Shown: positions 43,216 to 51,581 of the stretch, one piece after another
Layout: every line of letters starts with the position of its first letter
How positions within the stretch are numbered: the first letter of the stretch is position 1
NCBI GenBank assembly: GCA_965233625.1
Contig: OZ247499.1
Location: 7,068,001-7,132,000, forward strand
Reading direction: 5' to 3'
DNA: 64,000 nt
Source of the DNA: G965233625 sp965233625
Lineage (GTDB): Bacteria; Planctomycetota; Planctomycetia; Pirellulales; Pirellulaceae
The notes under the pieces: model-generated
What the model was told of the DNA's origin: nothing
The model's input: only the letters and a program-made list of their open reading frames with translations
The model's database searches: none
Translations under genes and position numbers: made by a program

Positions 43216-44165
43216 AGCCGCTGATTTCAATCGTTGTGTGCACTTACAACCGGGGCGATGCGCTGGCCGGTGCGCTGCAATCGCTGACACATCTTGACAC
43301 TGGCGGCGAGTTTGAACTGGAACTGCTGGTCGTCGATAACAACTCCACTGATCAGACACGACAATGTGTGGCGTCTTTTGCCGAAAGCACTACCCTGCCG
43401 GTGCGTTACATTTTTGAATCGCAGCAGGGCGTTGTCTTCGCACGCAACCAAGGCGTTGCAAAGGCGAAGGGCGACTGGATCGCGTTCTTCGATGACGATC
43501 AACTCGCCCATCCGGATTGGCTGTTGCGGTTATGGAAGACGGCCGAAACCAAAGGTGTGCGATGCGTGGGCGGCGGCGTGCATCTTCAATTGCCGCAGGG
43601 CAGTGACCGGCGACTGCATCCTTTCTGTCAGATGTTGCTGGGCGCCACCACGAGCCGGCAGCGACCTCAGCCGTATAACGGCAGCTTTACGCCTGGCTGC
43701 GGCAATCTGATGTTGCGGAAAGAGCTGTTTGAAGAAGTTGGCCTGTTTGACCCGGCGTTCAATGGCCGCGGAGAGGATACCGATCTGTTCCTGCGGATTC
43801 ACGAAGCGGGGAACGAGGCATGGTTCGAGCCGGCCGCCATCGTGCAGCATCTGATTCCCGCCTCGCGGCTGGAAGACGCCTTCCTGCTGAAGATTGCAAA
43901 GGTCATGTCGCAGGATATGGCGGCGATGGAGCATCGTCGCTGGGGCCGGTGGCTGTATCCGTTCATCTGGCTGTTGCGTTTGTTGCGGGCTGCGATTGTC
44001 TTCGCTCCGCGGACGGCTTGGGGCTATGTGTCGGGCGATCGCGAACGGCAGATCGCCATGCGTTGCCGCTGGGTCATCACCTCCAGAATGCTTCGCGACG
44101 GTTGGCGGATTATCTGGTCACGCAGGCTGCCAGGGCAGGTTCAAGCCGCCTGCACAACGGCATGA
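43212..44165 (+). CDS. Glycosyltransferase family 2
   Basis: A 317-residue GT-A glycosyltransferase: N-terminal ISIVVCTYNRGDALAGALQSL, the metal-binding FFDDDQLAHPDWL (Asp-x-Asp) and GRGEDTDLFLRI near residue 190. A C-terminal hydrophobic stretch (FIWLLRLLRAAIVFAP) may attach it to the membrane. It would add one sugar to the lipid-linked repeat unit in the cytoplasm. Confidence 0.92.
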   Translation: MKPLISIVVCTYNRGDALAGALQSLTHLDTGGEFELELLVVDNNSTDQTRQCVASFAESTTLPVRYIFESQQGVVFARNQGVAKAKGDWIAFFDDDQLAHPDWLLRLWKTAETKGVRCVGGGVHLQLPQGSDRRLHPFCQMLLGATTSRQRPQPYNGSFTPGCGNLMLRKELFEEVGLFDPAFNGRGEDTDLFLRIHEAGNEAWFEPAAIVQHLIPASRLEDAFLLKIAKVMSQDMAAMEHRRWGRWLYPFIWLLRLLRAAIVFAPRTAWGYVSGDRERQIAMRCRWVITSRMLRDGWRIIWSRRLPGQVQAACTTA

Positions 44166-44205
44166 TCCTGAACATAAGTTTTATAAGAACTAAACGGTTT
44201 CAAAG

Positions 44206-45393
44206 ATGTTGCTGGTTTTGAATATCCTATTGTTTGCGGCTGCGATCTTAGCGCTGACGCCCATCGCAATGTTCTGCCTGGAAGTGGCGGCGTCGTTACT
44301 TCCGCGTCGGAAGATGACCGCCGGAGATGATGCAACGCATCCGCACACGGCTGTGATTATCCCCGCACATAACGAGTGCGAGGTCATCGGCGATACCCTG
44401 GCAACATTGCTACCCACGTTGCACGAAAACGCAACGGCGTATGTCGTCGCCGATAATTGCACAGACGATACAGCGGAGATCGCTAGACTGGCAGGCGCCA
44501 CGGTGCTGGAGCGTGAGAATCAGCAGCAGCGAGGTAAGGGCTTCGCGCTTGACCATGCAGTGCAGCACCTGGAGCAGCAACTGGCGCCGCCCGACGTGGT
44601 GGTGATTATCGATGCGGACTGTCAGGTGCAGCCAGACACGGTTGCCGGCCTGGCACAATGCGTGCATGCCACGCAGCGTCCGGCGCAGGGACTGAACCTG
44701 ACTGACAGGAATGTGTCAGGCGGCCAGGAGGTTGTAGCGCAGCTTGGCAACCGGCTGACGAATCTTGTCAGGCCGCTGGGGCTGTGGAATCTGGGATTGC
44801 CGTGCCAGATGATGGGCACGGGAATGGCGCTGCCGTTTGATCTGGTCCGTGATGGCCGCCTGGCTTCGGGCAGTCTGGTGGAAGATAAGCAGATGGGCGT
44901 GAAACTGGCGCTCGATGGACATTATCCAATGTTCCTGCCGGCGTACCGTGTTTCAAGCGCCCAGCCTGAAAAGGAATCAGCGTTTCTCACGCAACGCACC
45001 CGATGGGAGCACGGCCACCTGACAGTGGCTGCGGCGTTGTTGCCACCGTTGCTGACGGCGGCCGTGTTGAAGTTGCGGCCGCGACTACTTGCGGTAGCGC
45101 TGGATCTGGCGATACCACCGCTGGCATTGCTGGCAGCGGTGTGGATGCTAGCTGCCGGGGCGGCGACGCTTGCGGCGTTTTTGGGCGCCTGGGTGTTGCC
45201 TGCCGTGCTGCTGGCGGCAGGCGGCGGCGCGATGGTGCTGGCCGTGTTTACGGCGTGGGCAGTGCACTGCAGGCAGTTTATTCCCATGCATGCCATGCTT
45301 GGCATGCCGCTTTATGCGATACGGAAAATTCCTGTGTACTTCTCGTTTGTCTTTAAATCACGCGAGAGACAGTGGGTCCGCACCAGCCGGTAG
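44206..45393 (+). CDS. Membrane glycosyltransferase family 2
   Basis: A 395-residue membrane-bound GT-A enzyme. One N-terminal helix is followed by the TAVIIPAHNECEVIGDTL start, the VVIIDADCQVQPD metal motif, a later SLVEDKQMGVKL and the Q-R-T-R-W processive-type signature (TQRTRWEHGH). Three or four helices close the protein. It resembles cellulose-synthase-like or hyaluronan-synthase-like enzymes, although the operon suggests one sugar addition to a repeat unit. Last gene of the exopolysaccharide operon. Confidence 0.9.
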   Translation: MLLVLNILLFAAAILALTPIAMFCLEVAASLLPRRKMTAGDDATHPHTAVIIPAHNECEVIGDTLATLLPTLHENATAYVVADNCTDDTAEIARLAGATVLERENQQQRGKGFALDHAVQHLEQQLAPPDVVVIIDADCQVQPDTVAGLAQCVHATQRPAQGLNLTDRNVSGGQEVVAQLGNRLTNLVRPLGLWNLGLPCQMMGTGMALPFDLVRDGRLASGSLVEDKQMGVKLALDGHYPMFLPAYRVSSAQPEKESAFLTQRTRWEHGHLTVAAALLPPLLTAAVLKLRPRLLAVALDLAIPPLALLAAVWMLAAGAATLAAFLGAWVLPAVLLAAGGGAMVLAVFTAWAVHCRQFIPMHAMLGMPLYAIRKIPVYFSFVFKSRERQWVRTSR

Positions 45394-45504
45394 CTGGCTG
45401 GAAGCGTAGCCGGACGGTGGAGATTTTTTGATCTTTCTCGAATCCGCTGGTTCGCGTATCTTCAGCGAATCTTTTGATCACAGCGCGACGCAAGGAGGCG
45501 TCTC

Positions 45505-46749
45505 ATGTATGCTTGGATTTCGGGTTGCACGCTTTTCGCTTCCTTCGCCCTGAGTCTTCTACTCAATGGATGCGAACCAGGTTCTGTCGCCGTTAAAACG
45601 CATACGCCTGGCCATGTTGTGCCGGGGCAGACGCCCGGCGGCGCGACGCCGGGAATCAATGGGCAGCCACATGCCGGACCAACGCATCCGGGCGGTGTCA
45701 CGCAGCCGGTAGTGAGCCAACCTGGCTACGGACAACCAGGATATCAGCAGCCCGGTTATCAGCAGCCTGGATACGAACAGCCAGGTCTTTATCAGCCGGG
45801 CGCCCCGACACAGCCCTATCAGCCAGGCTACCCGCAGCCGGGGTATCAGCCGGGCTATCCGCCCGCCCAGCCTGACGCTGCGACCTCGAATTATCACGTC
45901 ACAACGCATCGTATGCCGGCGGGCGCCGCGTCCTACCACGGGCCGCGAATCCGCATCGGCACCTTTAACATTCAGGTGTTTGGCCTGACGAAGTCGCAGA
46001 AGCCGGAAGTTTTGAAAGTGCTGGCGGAAGTCACGCGGAAGTTCGACGTTCTGGCTATTCAGGAGATCCGCACCAAAGATGAACGGGTGATTCCCGCCTT
46101 CCTGGCTTGGATCAACTCTACTGGCAGAAAGTATAACTACATCATCGGTCCCCGCGTGGGCCGCACCGTCAGTCAGGAACAGTATCTGTACGTGTACGAC
46201 ACAGAGACCATCGCGCTGACGCCCGATTCTTCTTACTCGATGTCGGACCCGGCCGATCGTCTACACCGGGCGCCGCTGGTGACGCATTTCCGGGCGCTTA
46301 ACAACACGGGGCAGGTTGGCTTCAGTTTTTCGCTGGTCAACATTCACACCGACCCGGATGAAACCGATACCGAACTGGACGCCCTGGGCGATGTGTTCAT
46401 GGCGATGCAGAATTCTGGTGGCCAGGAAGACGACGTCATTCTGCTGGGTGACCTGAATGTTGACCCACGCAAAGGCGGCCGACTGGCGACGATTCCCGGT
46501 ATCACCTGGGTGATTCACGATGAGACAACCAATACGCGCCGGACGAAGCTCTACGACAACATCGTCTTCGAGGGCAACGCCACCAACGAGTACACTGGCC
46601 GCAAAGGTGTGATGGACCTGGAGCGGGAATTCGGTTTAACGCGTGAGCAGGCGCTGGAAGTTTCGGATCACCTTCCGGTCTGGGCCGAATTTGCCGCGGT
46701 CGAGTTCGCCAAGCCACGTGTAGCTGCGGTCCCGCAGATCATCCGTTAA
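45505..46749 (+). CDS. Lipoprotein with DNase I-like (EEP) domain
   Basis: A 414-residue lipoprotein: lipobox L-N-G-C23, then a Pro/Gly/Tyr-rich low-complexity linker (72-123) with QPGY repeats, then an endonuclease/exonuclease/phosphatase fold from about residue 150. The fold shows GTFNIQVFG, LAIQEIR, VILLGDLNVDP, DNIVFEG and SDHLPVWAEF, including the metal Glu and the His of the catalytic pair. It may be an extracellular or periplasmic nuclease or phosphatase. AAGGAGG lies six bases before ATG 45505. Confidence 0.9.
   Translation: MYAWISGCTLFASFALSLLLNGCEPGSVAVKTHTPGHVVPGQTPGGATPGINGQPHAGPTHPGGVTQPVVSQPGYGQPGYQQPGYQQPGYEQPGLYQPGAPTQPYQPGYPQPGYQPGYPPAQPDAATSNYHVTTHRMPAGAASYHGPRIRIGTFNIQVFGLTKSQKPEVLKVLAEVTRKFDVLAIQEIRTKDERVIPAFLAWINSTGRKYNYIIGPRVGRTVSQEQYLYVYDTETIALTPDSSYSMSDPADRLHRAPLVTHFRALNNTGQVGFSFSLVNIHTDPDETDTELDALGDVFMAMQNSGGQEDDVILLGDLNVDPRKGGRLATIPGITWVIHDETTNTRRTKLYDNIVFEGNATNEYTGRKGVMDLEREFGLTREQALEVSDHLPVWAEFAAVEFAKPRVAAVPQIIR
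45718..45873 (+). repeat. QPGY-coding tandem repeat in the lipoprotein gene
   Basis: About ten degenerate repeats of a 12-15-base unit encoding QPGY or QQPGY steps (residues 72-123). This low-complexity segment links the lipobox region and the nuclease domain. Such repeats vary in number and are prone to slippage. Confidence 0.85.
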
Positions 46750-46774
46750 TCGTCCGTTACGGCGGGTCCGCACA

Positions 46775-47278
46775 TTAACGCGAGAGCGTTGTGAAAACGA
46801 AGTAGGCCGCGCCGGCGCAGATGGCGGCCATGCCTGTGAGCAATGTGGCGACGATGATCAAGCCATACAGCAGCCAGCGATATTTCTTTTGACCGCGTTT
46901 CGCAGGAAGCGGCGGCGGGCTGACCGCGGAAGTTTTGCGGCGCCGTTGATAGTATTCCGATAGCGGCGGCGGCCGTTTCCGGGGCGGAGGCGGCTTTATG
47001 CCCAACTGGCGTCGGAGGTCGGCGTCGTAGGCGTGCTTCAAGATCGGGTCGGTCAGGCAGTCGCAGGCGATGGCCAGTTCGTTCAGCACCTGCGTGACCA
47101 GTTGCGGTTGCCTGACTTGCAAACGGCGGATCTTCTGCGAACGCTGCACGTATTCCTTAAGAATGCGTTTATCGTCCTGCTCAAATGGCTTCAAACCCAG
47201 CAGATCGTAGTGACTGGGCGACTTGTTGCCAGAATCTACGCCTAGCCAGTCGGTGTATGGTTGGATCTTTTCCGGCAT
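46775..47278 (-). CDS. Small J-like domain membrane protein
   Basis: A 167-residue protein with a planctomycete J-like helical domain (about 1-95; SPSHYDLLGLKPFEQDDKRI, LNELAIACDCLTDPILKHAYDADLRRQLG) lacking the HPD tripeptide of true DnaJ. A Pro/Arg-rich linker and a C-terminal transmembrane helix (about 138-162) follow. It is therefore a tail-anchored cytosolic domain of unknown partner. Last of three minus-strand genes, 42 bp after a second J-like protein. Confidence 0.82.
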   Translation of the reverse strand: MPEKIQPYTDWLGVDSGNKSPSHYDLLGLKPFEQDDKRILKEYVQRSQKIRRLQVRQPQLVTQVLNELAIACDCLTDPILKHAYDADLRRQLGIKPPPPRKRPPPLSEYYQRRRKTSAVSPPPLPAKRGQKKYRWLLYGLIIVATLLTGMAAICAGAAYFVFTTLSR

Positions 47279-47320
47279 AGCGAATCTGTCTGAATGGCGC
47301 CGCTTTGCTTAAAGCTTGCG

Positions 47321-48106
47321 TTAACCCCTTGATAGCCAGTAGTAGAAGAACCAGCTGACTACCGAGTATAAGAGCCAGAAGCCAAGCAAGTACAGCAGCA
47401 GAATAATCAGCATCATCAATAGAGCGGCCCAAAGCTCCAACGCGGCTGGCTTTGTAGGGCGCGGCGTGTTGATAGGTGGTAGTTCGCCTTCATCCAGCGG
47501 CAGCGCGGTTATGGCAGCTCCCGCCGCTGGCATGGGTGGCGGTTGCGGTTGAGGCGGCGGCTGCGGCGCCACTGTCAGGTTAATCATGTCGGGCGAAACC
47601 TGCAGGCTGGTCTGACAGCCGACGCACAAAATCTGGCGCCCGGCAAACCTGGGCGACACCATCCACCACTCGTAACAGACCGGGCAGATCAAAAGTTGCT
47701 GCCTGACTTCCGCCTCCGAAGGCACATCCGGAATCGGCGGCTGGCTTCCATCGGAGGTTGTTCCTGCGTCTGACGATGTTGATGTCGGCGCATTGTTTTT
47801 CAGCTGCTGGTCATATGCTTCACGCCGTGCGTGATCTGTGAGCACGTCGCACGCGGTTGATACTTCATTCGATAGTTGCGTTGCTGCCTCGTGATGTGGA
47901 CCAAGCTGGTGCTTTCTTAACTTCGCCAGTTGCGCGGCCGCCGCTGCTTCGACTTCCGCGGTGCTGCTTTGCGGATCTACAGCCAGCAGCTGGTAGTAGG
48001 TCGCGGGCTTGTCAGGCAGGTCGAGCCAGCTTGCATACGGATCGAACCGCGTCACGCCTGGCTGCGTGGCTGCTTCGGGTGCGGGCTGTGAATCAGATTC
48101 TGGCAT
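47321..48106 (-). CDS. J-like domain protein with zinc ribbon and membrane helix
   Basis: A 261-residue protein. Residues about 20-105 form a J-like domain (ASWLDLPDKPATYYQLLAVD, LSNEVSTACDVLTDHARREAYDQQLK), followed by a linker with a C-P-V-C...C-V-G-C zinc ribbon near 140-160, a Pro-rich segment and one or two C-terminal transmembrane helices (about 225-255). True HPD is absent. The frame is open upstream, but ATG 48106 begins the recognisable protein. It shares architecture with the following gene. Confidence 0.82.
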   Translation of the reverse strand: MPESDSQPAPEAATQPGVTRFDPYASWLDLPDKPATYYQLLAVDPQSSTAEVEAAAAAQLAKLRKHQLGPHHEAATQLSNEVSTACDVLTDHARREAYDQQLKNNAPTSTSSDAGTTSDGSQPPIPDVPSEAEVRQQLLICPVCYEWWMVSPRFAGRQILCVGCQTSLQVSPDMINLTVAPQPPPQPQPPPMPAAGAAITALPLDEGELPPINTPRPTKPAALELWAALLMMLIILLLYLLGFWLLYSVVSWFFYYWLSRG

Positions 48107-48131
48107 GGCGCCAATGCGATGCGATGTTCGT

Positions 48132-48593
48132 CTAGTCGGCGGAACCTTCAGACGGTTGTTTGCTTTCTGCTGGCCACAAAGTGCAACGGCTTCCAATTGC
48201 CGCCCCGGCGAAAGTTGCCGGTAGGTAGAGCAGCAGGTCCGCAACGGTGAACCACCAGGGATGCGGAATGACGACGGAGTTGAGGATTCCGCCAGTAAGG
48301 AAAAGTGCACCCAGCCCGATCTGCCCCAACAGCCAGAACCGCCCGGTAATAAAACTACATACCAGCCCCGCAATAAATGCCCCGGAGGCTTGTACAAACA
48401 GCATGAGGAAAAGAGCTGACGGTGGTAACGTCTGGATAAAGTTGACCAGCGCTTCGTAATCTTTTGTGTCCAGGTCCTGTGGAGCAGGGAAGATCAGACC
48501 TGAAACATACGAACCCAACGCGATGAAAAGGAAGCCTGCCACAAAGCCCGCGATCCAGGCAGCGATATAGCGTAATGCAACGAAGCGTGGCAT
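48132..48593 (-). CDS. Hypothetical four-helix membrane protein
   Basis: A 153-residue integral membrane protein with four predicted helices (IAAWIAGFVAGFLFIALGSYV, LFLMLFVQASGAFIAGLVCSFI, LIGLGALFLTGGILN-type, LLLYLPATFAGAAIGS). No family is recognised. It heads a three-gene operon with two J-like proteins (25-bp gap). The ATG at 48593 is chosen because it precedes the first hydrophobic helix. Confidence 0.7.
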   Translation of the reverse strand: MPRFVALRYIAAWIAGFVAGFLFIALGSYVSGLIFPAPQDLDTKDYEALVNFIQTLPPSALFLMLFVQASGAFIAGLVCSFITGRFWLLGQIGLGALFLTGGILNSVVIPHPWWFTVADLLLYLPATFAGAAIGSRCTLWPAESKQPSEGSAD

Positions 48594-48779
48594 GCGGTCT
48601 ACTTTCGTGATGGGATTCTGAGATGTGTCGCCGGTTAATCGTGCCAGGCCGCACTTCTTCCACAACCGGCCAGTTTGCCTGTGCGGAGCATCCGCTGCAT
48701 CTGGCGCCGGAATGGCTTGCAAGGCGTATTGTGCCGATTCTACCAGTGTCGATATTACTCCCGGCTGTGGAACAACGCT

Positions 48780-50207
48780 ATGCGTACCATCATCTTCGTG
48801 CTTGCGGGCCTTATTTTTGGCGCCATCGTCGTTGCTGCGCTACGCCACCGTAATGCCGACATCGGCGAACCCTACTATGCCAGAGAGATGGCATCGGTCG
48901 ATTTCGCCCCCGCCGGCGTTGTGGCGGCAAAGCCCGTAGCACCGGCAAAGCTACCTGCTGTCGCAACGCCGGAACCTGCGGTAGTCGCGCCGGCGCCACC
49001 CTTGAATCCCGCTGTCGCGGCGTCAGAAGGGGAGTTCAACCCTGCTGCCGGAGCCCTGTCTCCTTCTGAAACAGCAGGCATTGGAAAGGTTGACGCCGGT
49101 GAAGCACCGCTGGTAACACCCGCCGTGGAAGAGCCCGGTGGCGCCGTTGTGCGCCGTTTCCCGGCTGTTGCTCCTGAGAACGAACCGCAGGTTCCGAAGG
49201 CGCCCGAAGTTGATGACCCTGCCGGTGGAAGCTTTGTCGCCAGCGAACCGCCAGCAGCCGATGACAAACCGGCTGCCGCCCTGGAGCCGCCCGTTGTGGC
49301 AGATGCTGGCAAAACGGAAGACGAAGGCACAAAAGCGGAAGACACAGTAGAGACGGCTGCCGCTGATGAAGACGTAACGGTGTATCATGCCGGCAAAGCG
49401 GTGGAACTGAAGTCGCCCAAAGGCTGGAAGGTATACGCGTTTCCAGCCGGACGCGAACTCTGGACCGTGCTGTCGCCCACGGAGATCAAGCCGCGCAGCG
49501 TGCTGCAACATGGGCTCCAAGATGGCGTTTGGATTACGCATCATGTACGGAGCACGCCTATCTCAAGCCGCGCGGAAGAAATCTCGGGCATGATCGCTGG
49601 CCGCTTGCGGCAGAACGGCGACAAAGATGCGACCCCTACCGGGCGGAAAGAACGCTTTGTCGATGGCCGCCCTACGCTGCTGTACCAGTTTGAAATACCC
49701 GCTGACGGCGTTCGCAAACCGCGACAGGGGATGCATGCGATGGTCGCCACGCAGTGGGGCATTGTGGAACTGCACTTCATTGCGTTCCAGGAGGATTACG
49801 AGCAGCGGTACATCAGTTTCATGTCGATGCTGGACGGCATGAAGATTTCAGCACCGCGCGACGCCGGCGGTTTGACAGACCCCGCAGCAGTGGCGCCGGA
49901 AGTGAAACCCGCCGCAAAGATCACCGGCGCCTGGAAGGCGAAACGCAGCTTGATGCGGTTGTTTGCCGACGGGCGGATTGAACTTGAGGCGGACCGCACT
50001 TCGCGGCACCCTATCAACTCCGTGTCGTTCGCTAAGGAGCCGGCGCCTGAAGTGTTGAAAGGCAAGTACCAGGCGCAGAACGACGTGCTGTTTGTGAAGT
50101 GGGAGGATGGCAGCCTGTTGAACTTCCGCTGGAAGATCTTCAAAGGCGCCCTGCTGCTGACCGATCACGAAGGGGAGATCAGCCATCTGGAACGGGTGCT
50201 GGAATAA
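48780..50207 (+). CDS. Membrane-anchored hypothetical protein with Ala/Pro/Glu linker
   Basis: A 475-residue protein with an N-terminal membrane helix (about 2-22), a long Ala/Pro/Val/Glu-rich disordered part (about 30-200), a folded domain from about 210 (YHAGKAVELKSPKGWKVYAFPAGRELWTVLSP) and a C-terminal domain (GAWKAKRSLMRLFADGRIELE, VLFVKWEDGSLLNFRWKIF). Similar sequences are common in planctomycetes without known function. It is divergent from the J-like operon. Confidence 0.8.
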   Translation: MRTIIFVLAGLIFGAIVVAALRHRNADIGEPYYAREMASVDFAPAGVVAAKPVAPAKLPAVATPEPAVVAPAPPLNPAVAASEGEFNPAAGALSPSETAGIGKVDAGEAPLVTPAVEEPGGAVVRRFPAVAPENEPQVPKAPEVDDPAGGSFVASEPPAADDKPAAALEPPVVADAGKTEDEGTKAEDTVETAAADEDVTVYHAGKAVELKSPKGWKVYAFPAGRELWTVLSPTEIKPRSVLQHGLQDGVWITHHVRSTPISSRAEEISGMIAGRLRQNGDKDATPTGRKERFVDGRPTLLYQFEIPADGVRKPRQGMHAMVATQWGIVELHFIAFQEDYEQRYISFMSMLDGMKISAPRDAGGLTDPAAVAPEVKPAAKITGAWKAKRSLMRLFADGRIELEADRTSRHPINSVSFAKEPAPEVLKGKYQAQNDVLFVKWEDGSLLNFRWKIFKGALLLTDHEGEISHLERVLE

Positions 50208-50220
50208 CCCCGTCGCAAAC

Positions 50221-51522
50221 TTAGGAATGATGCTCGCGGACGGGTTTTTCGAGAATCTCCAGACGAACGCGTTCTACTTTCCGGCGCGTCGCTTCAAGCA
50301 CGGTGATGCGTACATTATCGACGCTGATCGTCTCTTTTTCCTGGGGAATGTGTCCCAGATGGGCAATGACAAATCCGCCGATCGTATCGTAGTCGTGTGG
50401 CTCTGGCAGATCCAATGCGAGGCGATGGTTGACTTCGTCCAGGTGTGCGCGGCCCATGATCTCGGCGGTTGTATCGTCAAGTTGCCGGATTTCGTCAGCC
50501 ACTTCTTCATCGGTTTCGTCCACGATTTCGCCGACGATTTCTTCCAGCACATCTTCAATGGTTACAACGCCGGCCATAGCGCCGTATTCGTCCATGACAA
50601 TGGCCATGTGATTGCGGTTGCGGCGGAACTCTTGGAGCATGGCGTTCAGGGCTTTGCTCTCAGGCACAAACCGCGCGGTGCGTAGCAGGGCGCGGACCGA
50701 CTTGGCGTTGTTGTCTCTGGCAGCCAGAATCGGCAGCAGGTCTTTGACGTAAAGGATGCCGATGATGCTATCAAGCGTCCGCTCGTAAACAGGCAGCCGG
50801 GTGCGACCGGCGGCCACCGCCCGTTCGACCATTTCATCCAGCGGAAGGAGAATGTCCAGCGCGTCGACGCGGCTACGCGGCGTCATGATTTCGGAAACAT
50901 CGCCGTCCACCATCTCAATGATGCCTTCGATCATCTCGCGGGCGTCGGCCTGTAAAAGGCCTTCACGTTCGCCGGTTGTGACCATGCTGAGGATTTCATC
51001 TTCAAATGCTTCTTCTTCGGTTTCCTCGGCACGCACCCCGGCCAGGCGCCGCATGAAGCTATCGACAAGGCTGACCCCCACGGCCACCGGCCATGTGGCT
51101 ACGCGCAGACCCTTCCACAACCACCAGGTGTGATAGATAAACGGCGCGGAGAAGAGCCGCAGCACGGCCAGCGGAATCCACTGCGTCACGGTCAGCAGCG
51201 CCAGGGTCGAAAGGGCTGCTACTGTTGCAAACTGCCGCCAGTCCAGCGGGATTTCAAGCCGCTCTGTGCCGAGCAGCCACAGCATGGTCGCCATCACCGC
51301 CAGCAGCAGTGACAGGACCTGCAAGGTTTCGGCGCCAATGGCCAGGTCGTCGTGCTGTTCGATAACGCGGTCGAGAAAATCGCGGCGTTTGCGACGGATG
51401 CAATAATCTTCAAGTTCACCGCTGCTGAATTCTCGCAGCACGCGGGCTCCCATCGACGCCACTCCCGCCACAATGACGGAGCAGAAGCCGATCCAGAAAA
51501 GTGTTGTCGGACCAGGTGTCAC
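50221..51522 (-). CDS. CorC/HlyC-type CBS domain membrane protein
   Basis: A 433-residue protein of the hemolysin C/CorC family. Hydrophobic N-terminal helices (FWIGFCSVIVAGVASMG, LSLLLAVMATMLWLL, TVAALSTLALLTVTQWIPLAVL) are followed by a CBS pair (about 215-345) with EIMTPRSRVDALD and the ENHMAIVMDEYGAMAGVVTIEDVLEEIVGEI-type motif, then the transporter-associated C-terminal domain. It probably acts in magnesium or cobalt homeostasis. The GTG at 51522 has AAGGG at proper spacing; the open frame begins at a TTG at 51567. Confidence 0.9.
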   Translation of the reverse strand: MTPGPTTLFWIGFCSVIVAGVASMGARVLREFSSGELEDYCIRRKRRDFLDRVIEQHDDLAIGAETLQVLSLLLAVMATMLWLLGTERLEIPLDWRQFATVAALSTLALLTVTQWIPLAVLRLFSAPFIYHTWWLWKGLRVATWPVAVGVSLVDSFMRRLAGVRAEETEEEAFEDEILSMVTTGEREGLLQADAREMIEGIIEMVDGDVSEIMTPRSRVDALDILLPLDEMVERAVAAGRTRLPVYERTLDSIIGILYVKDLLPILAARDNNAKSVRALLRTARFVPESKALNAMLQEFRRNRNHMAIVMDEYGAMAGVVTIEDVLEEIVGEIVDETDEEVADEIRQLDDTTAEIMGRAHLDEVNHRLALDLPEPHDYDTIGGFVIAHLGHIPQEKETISVDNVRITVLEATRRKVERVRLEILEKPVREHHS

Positions 51523-51581
51523 TAACGACCCTTCGGAAAAGAAGTATGCCGGAATGAAATTAACCAAGGATTCGTCATTGG

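Noticed and set aside
41833..45393. Possible tRNA or integration site near the end of the exopolysaccharide operon
   Set aside because: No cloverleaf or att-like repeat could be found; operon genes are nearly contiguous.
45718..45873. Tandem repeat as a CRISPR array
   Set aside because: Units are short, contiguous and in frame with a coding sequence; no unique spacers.
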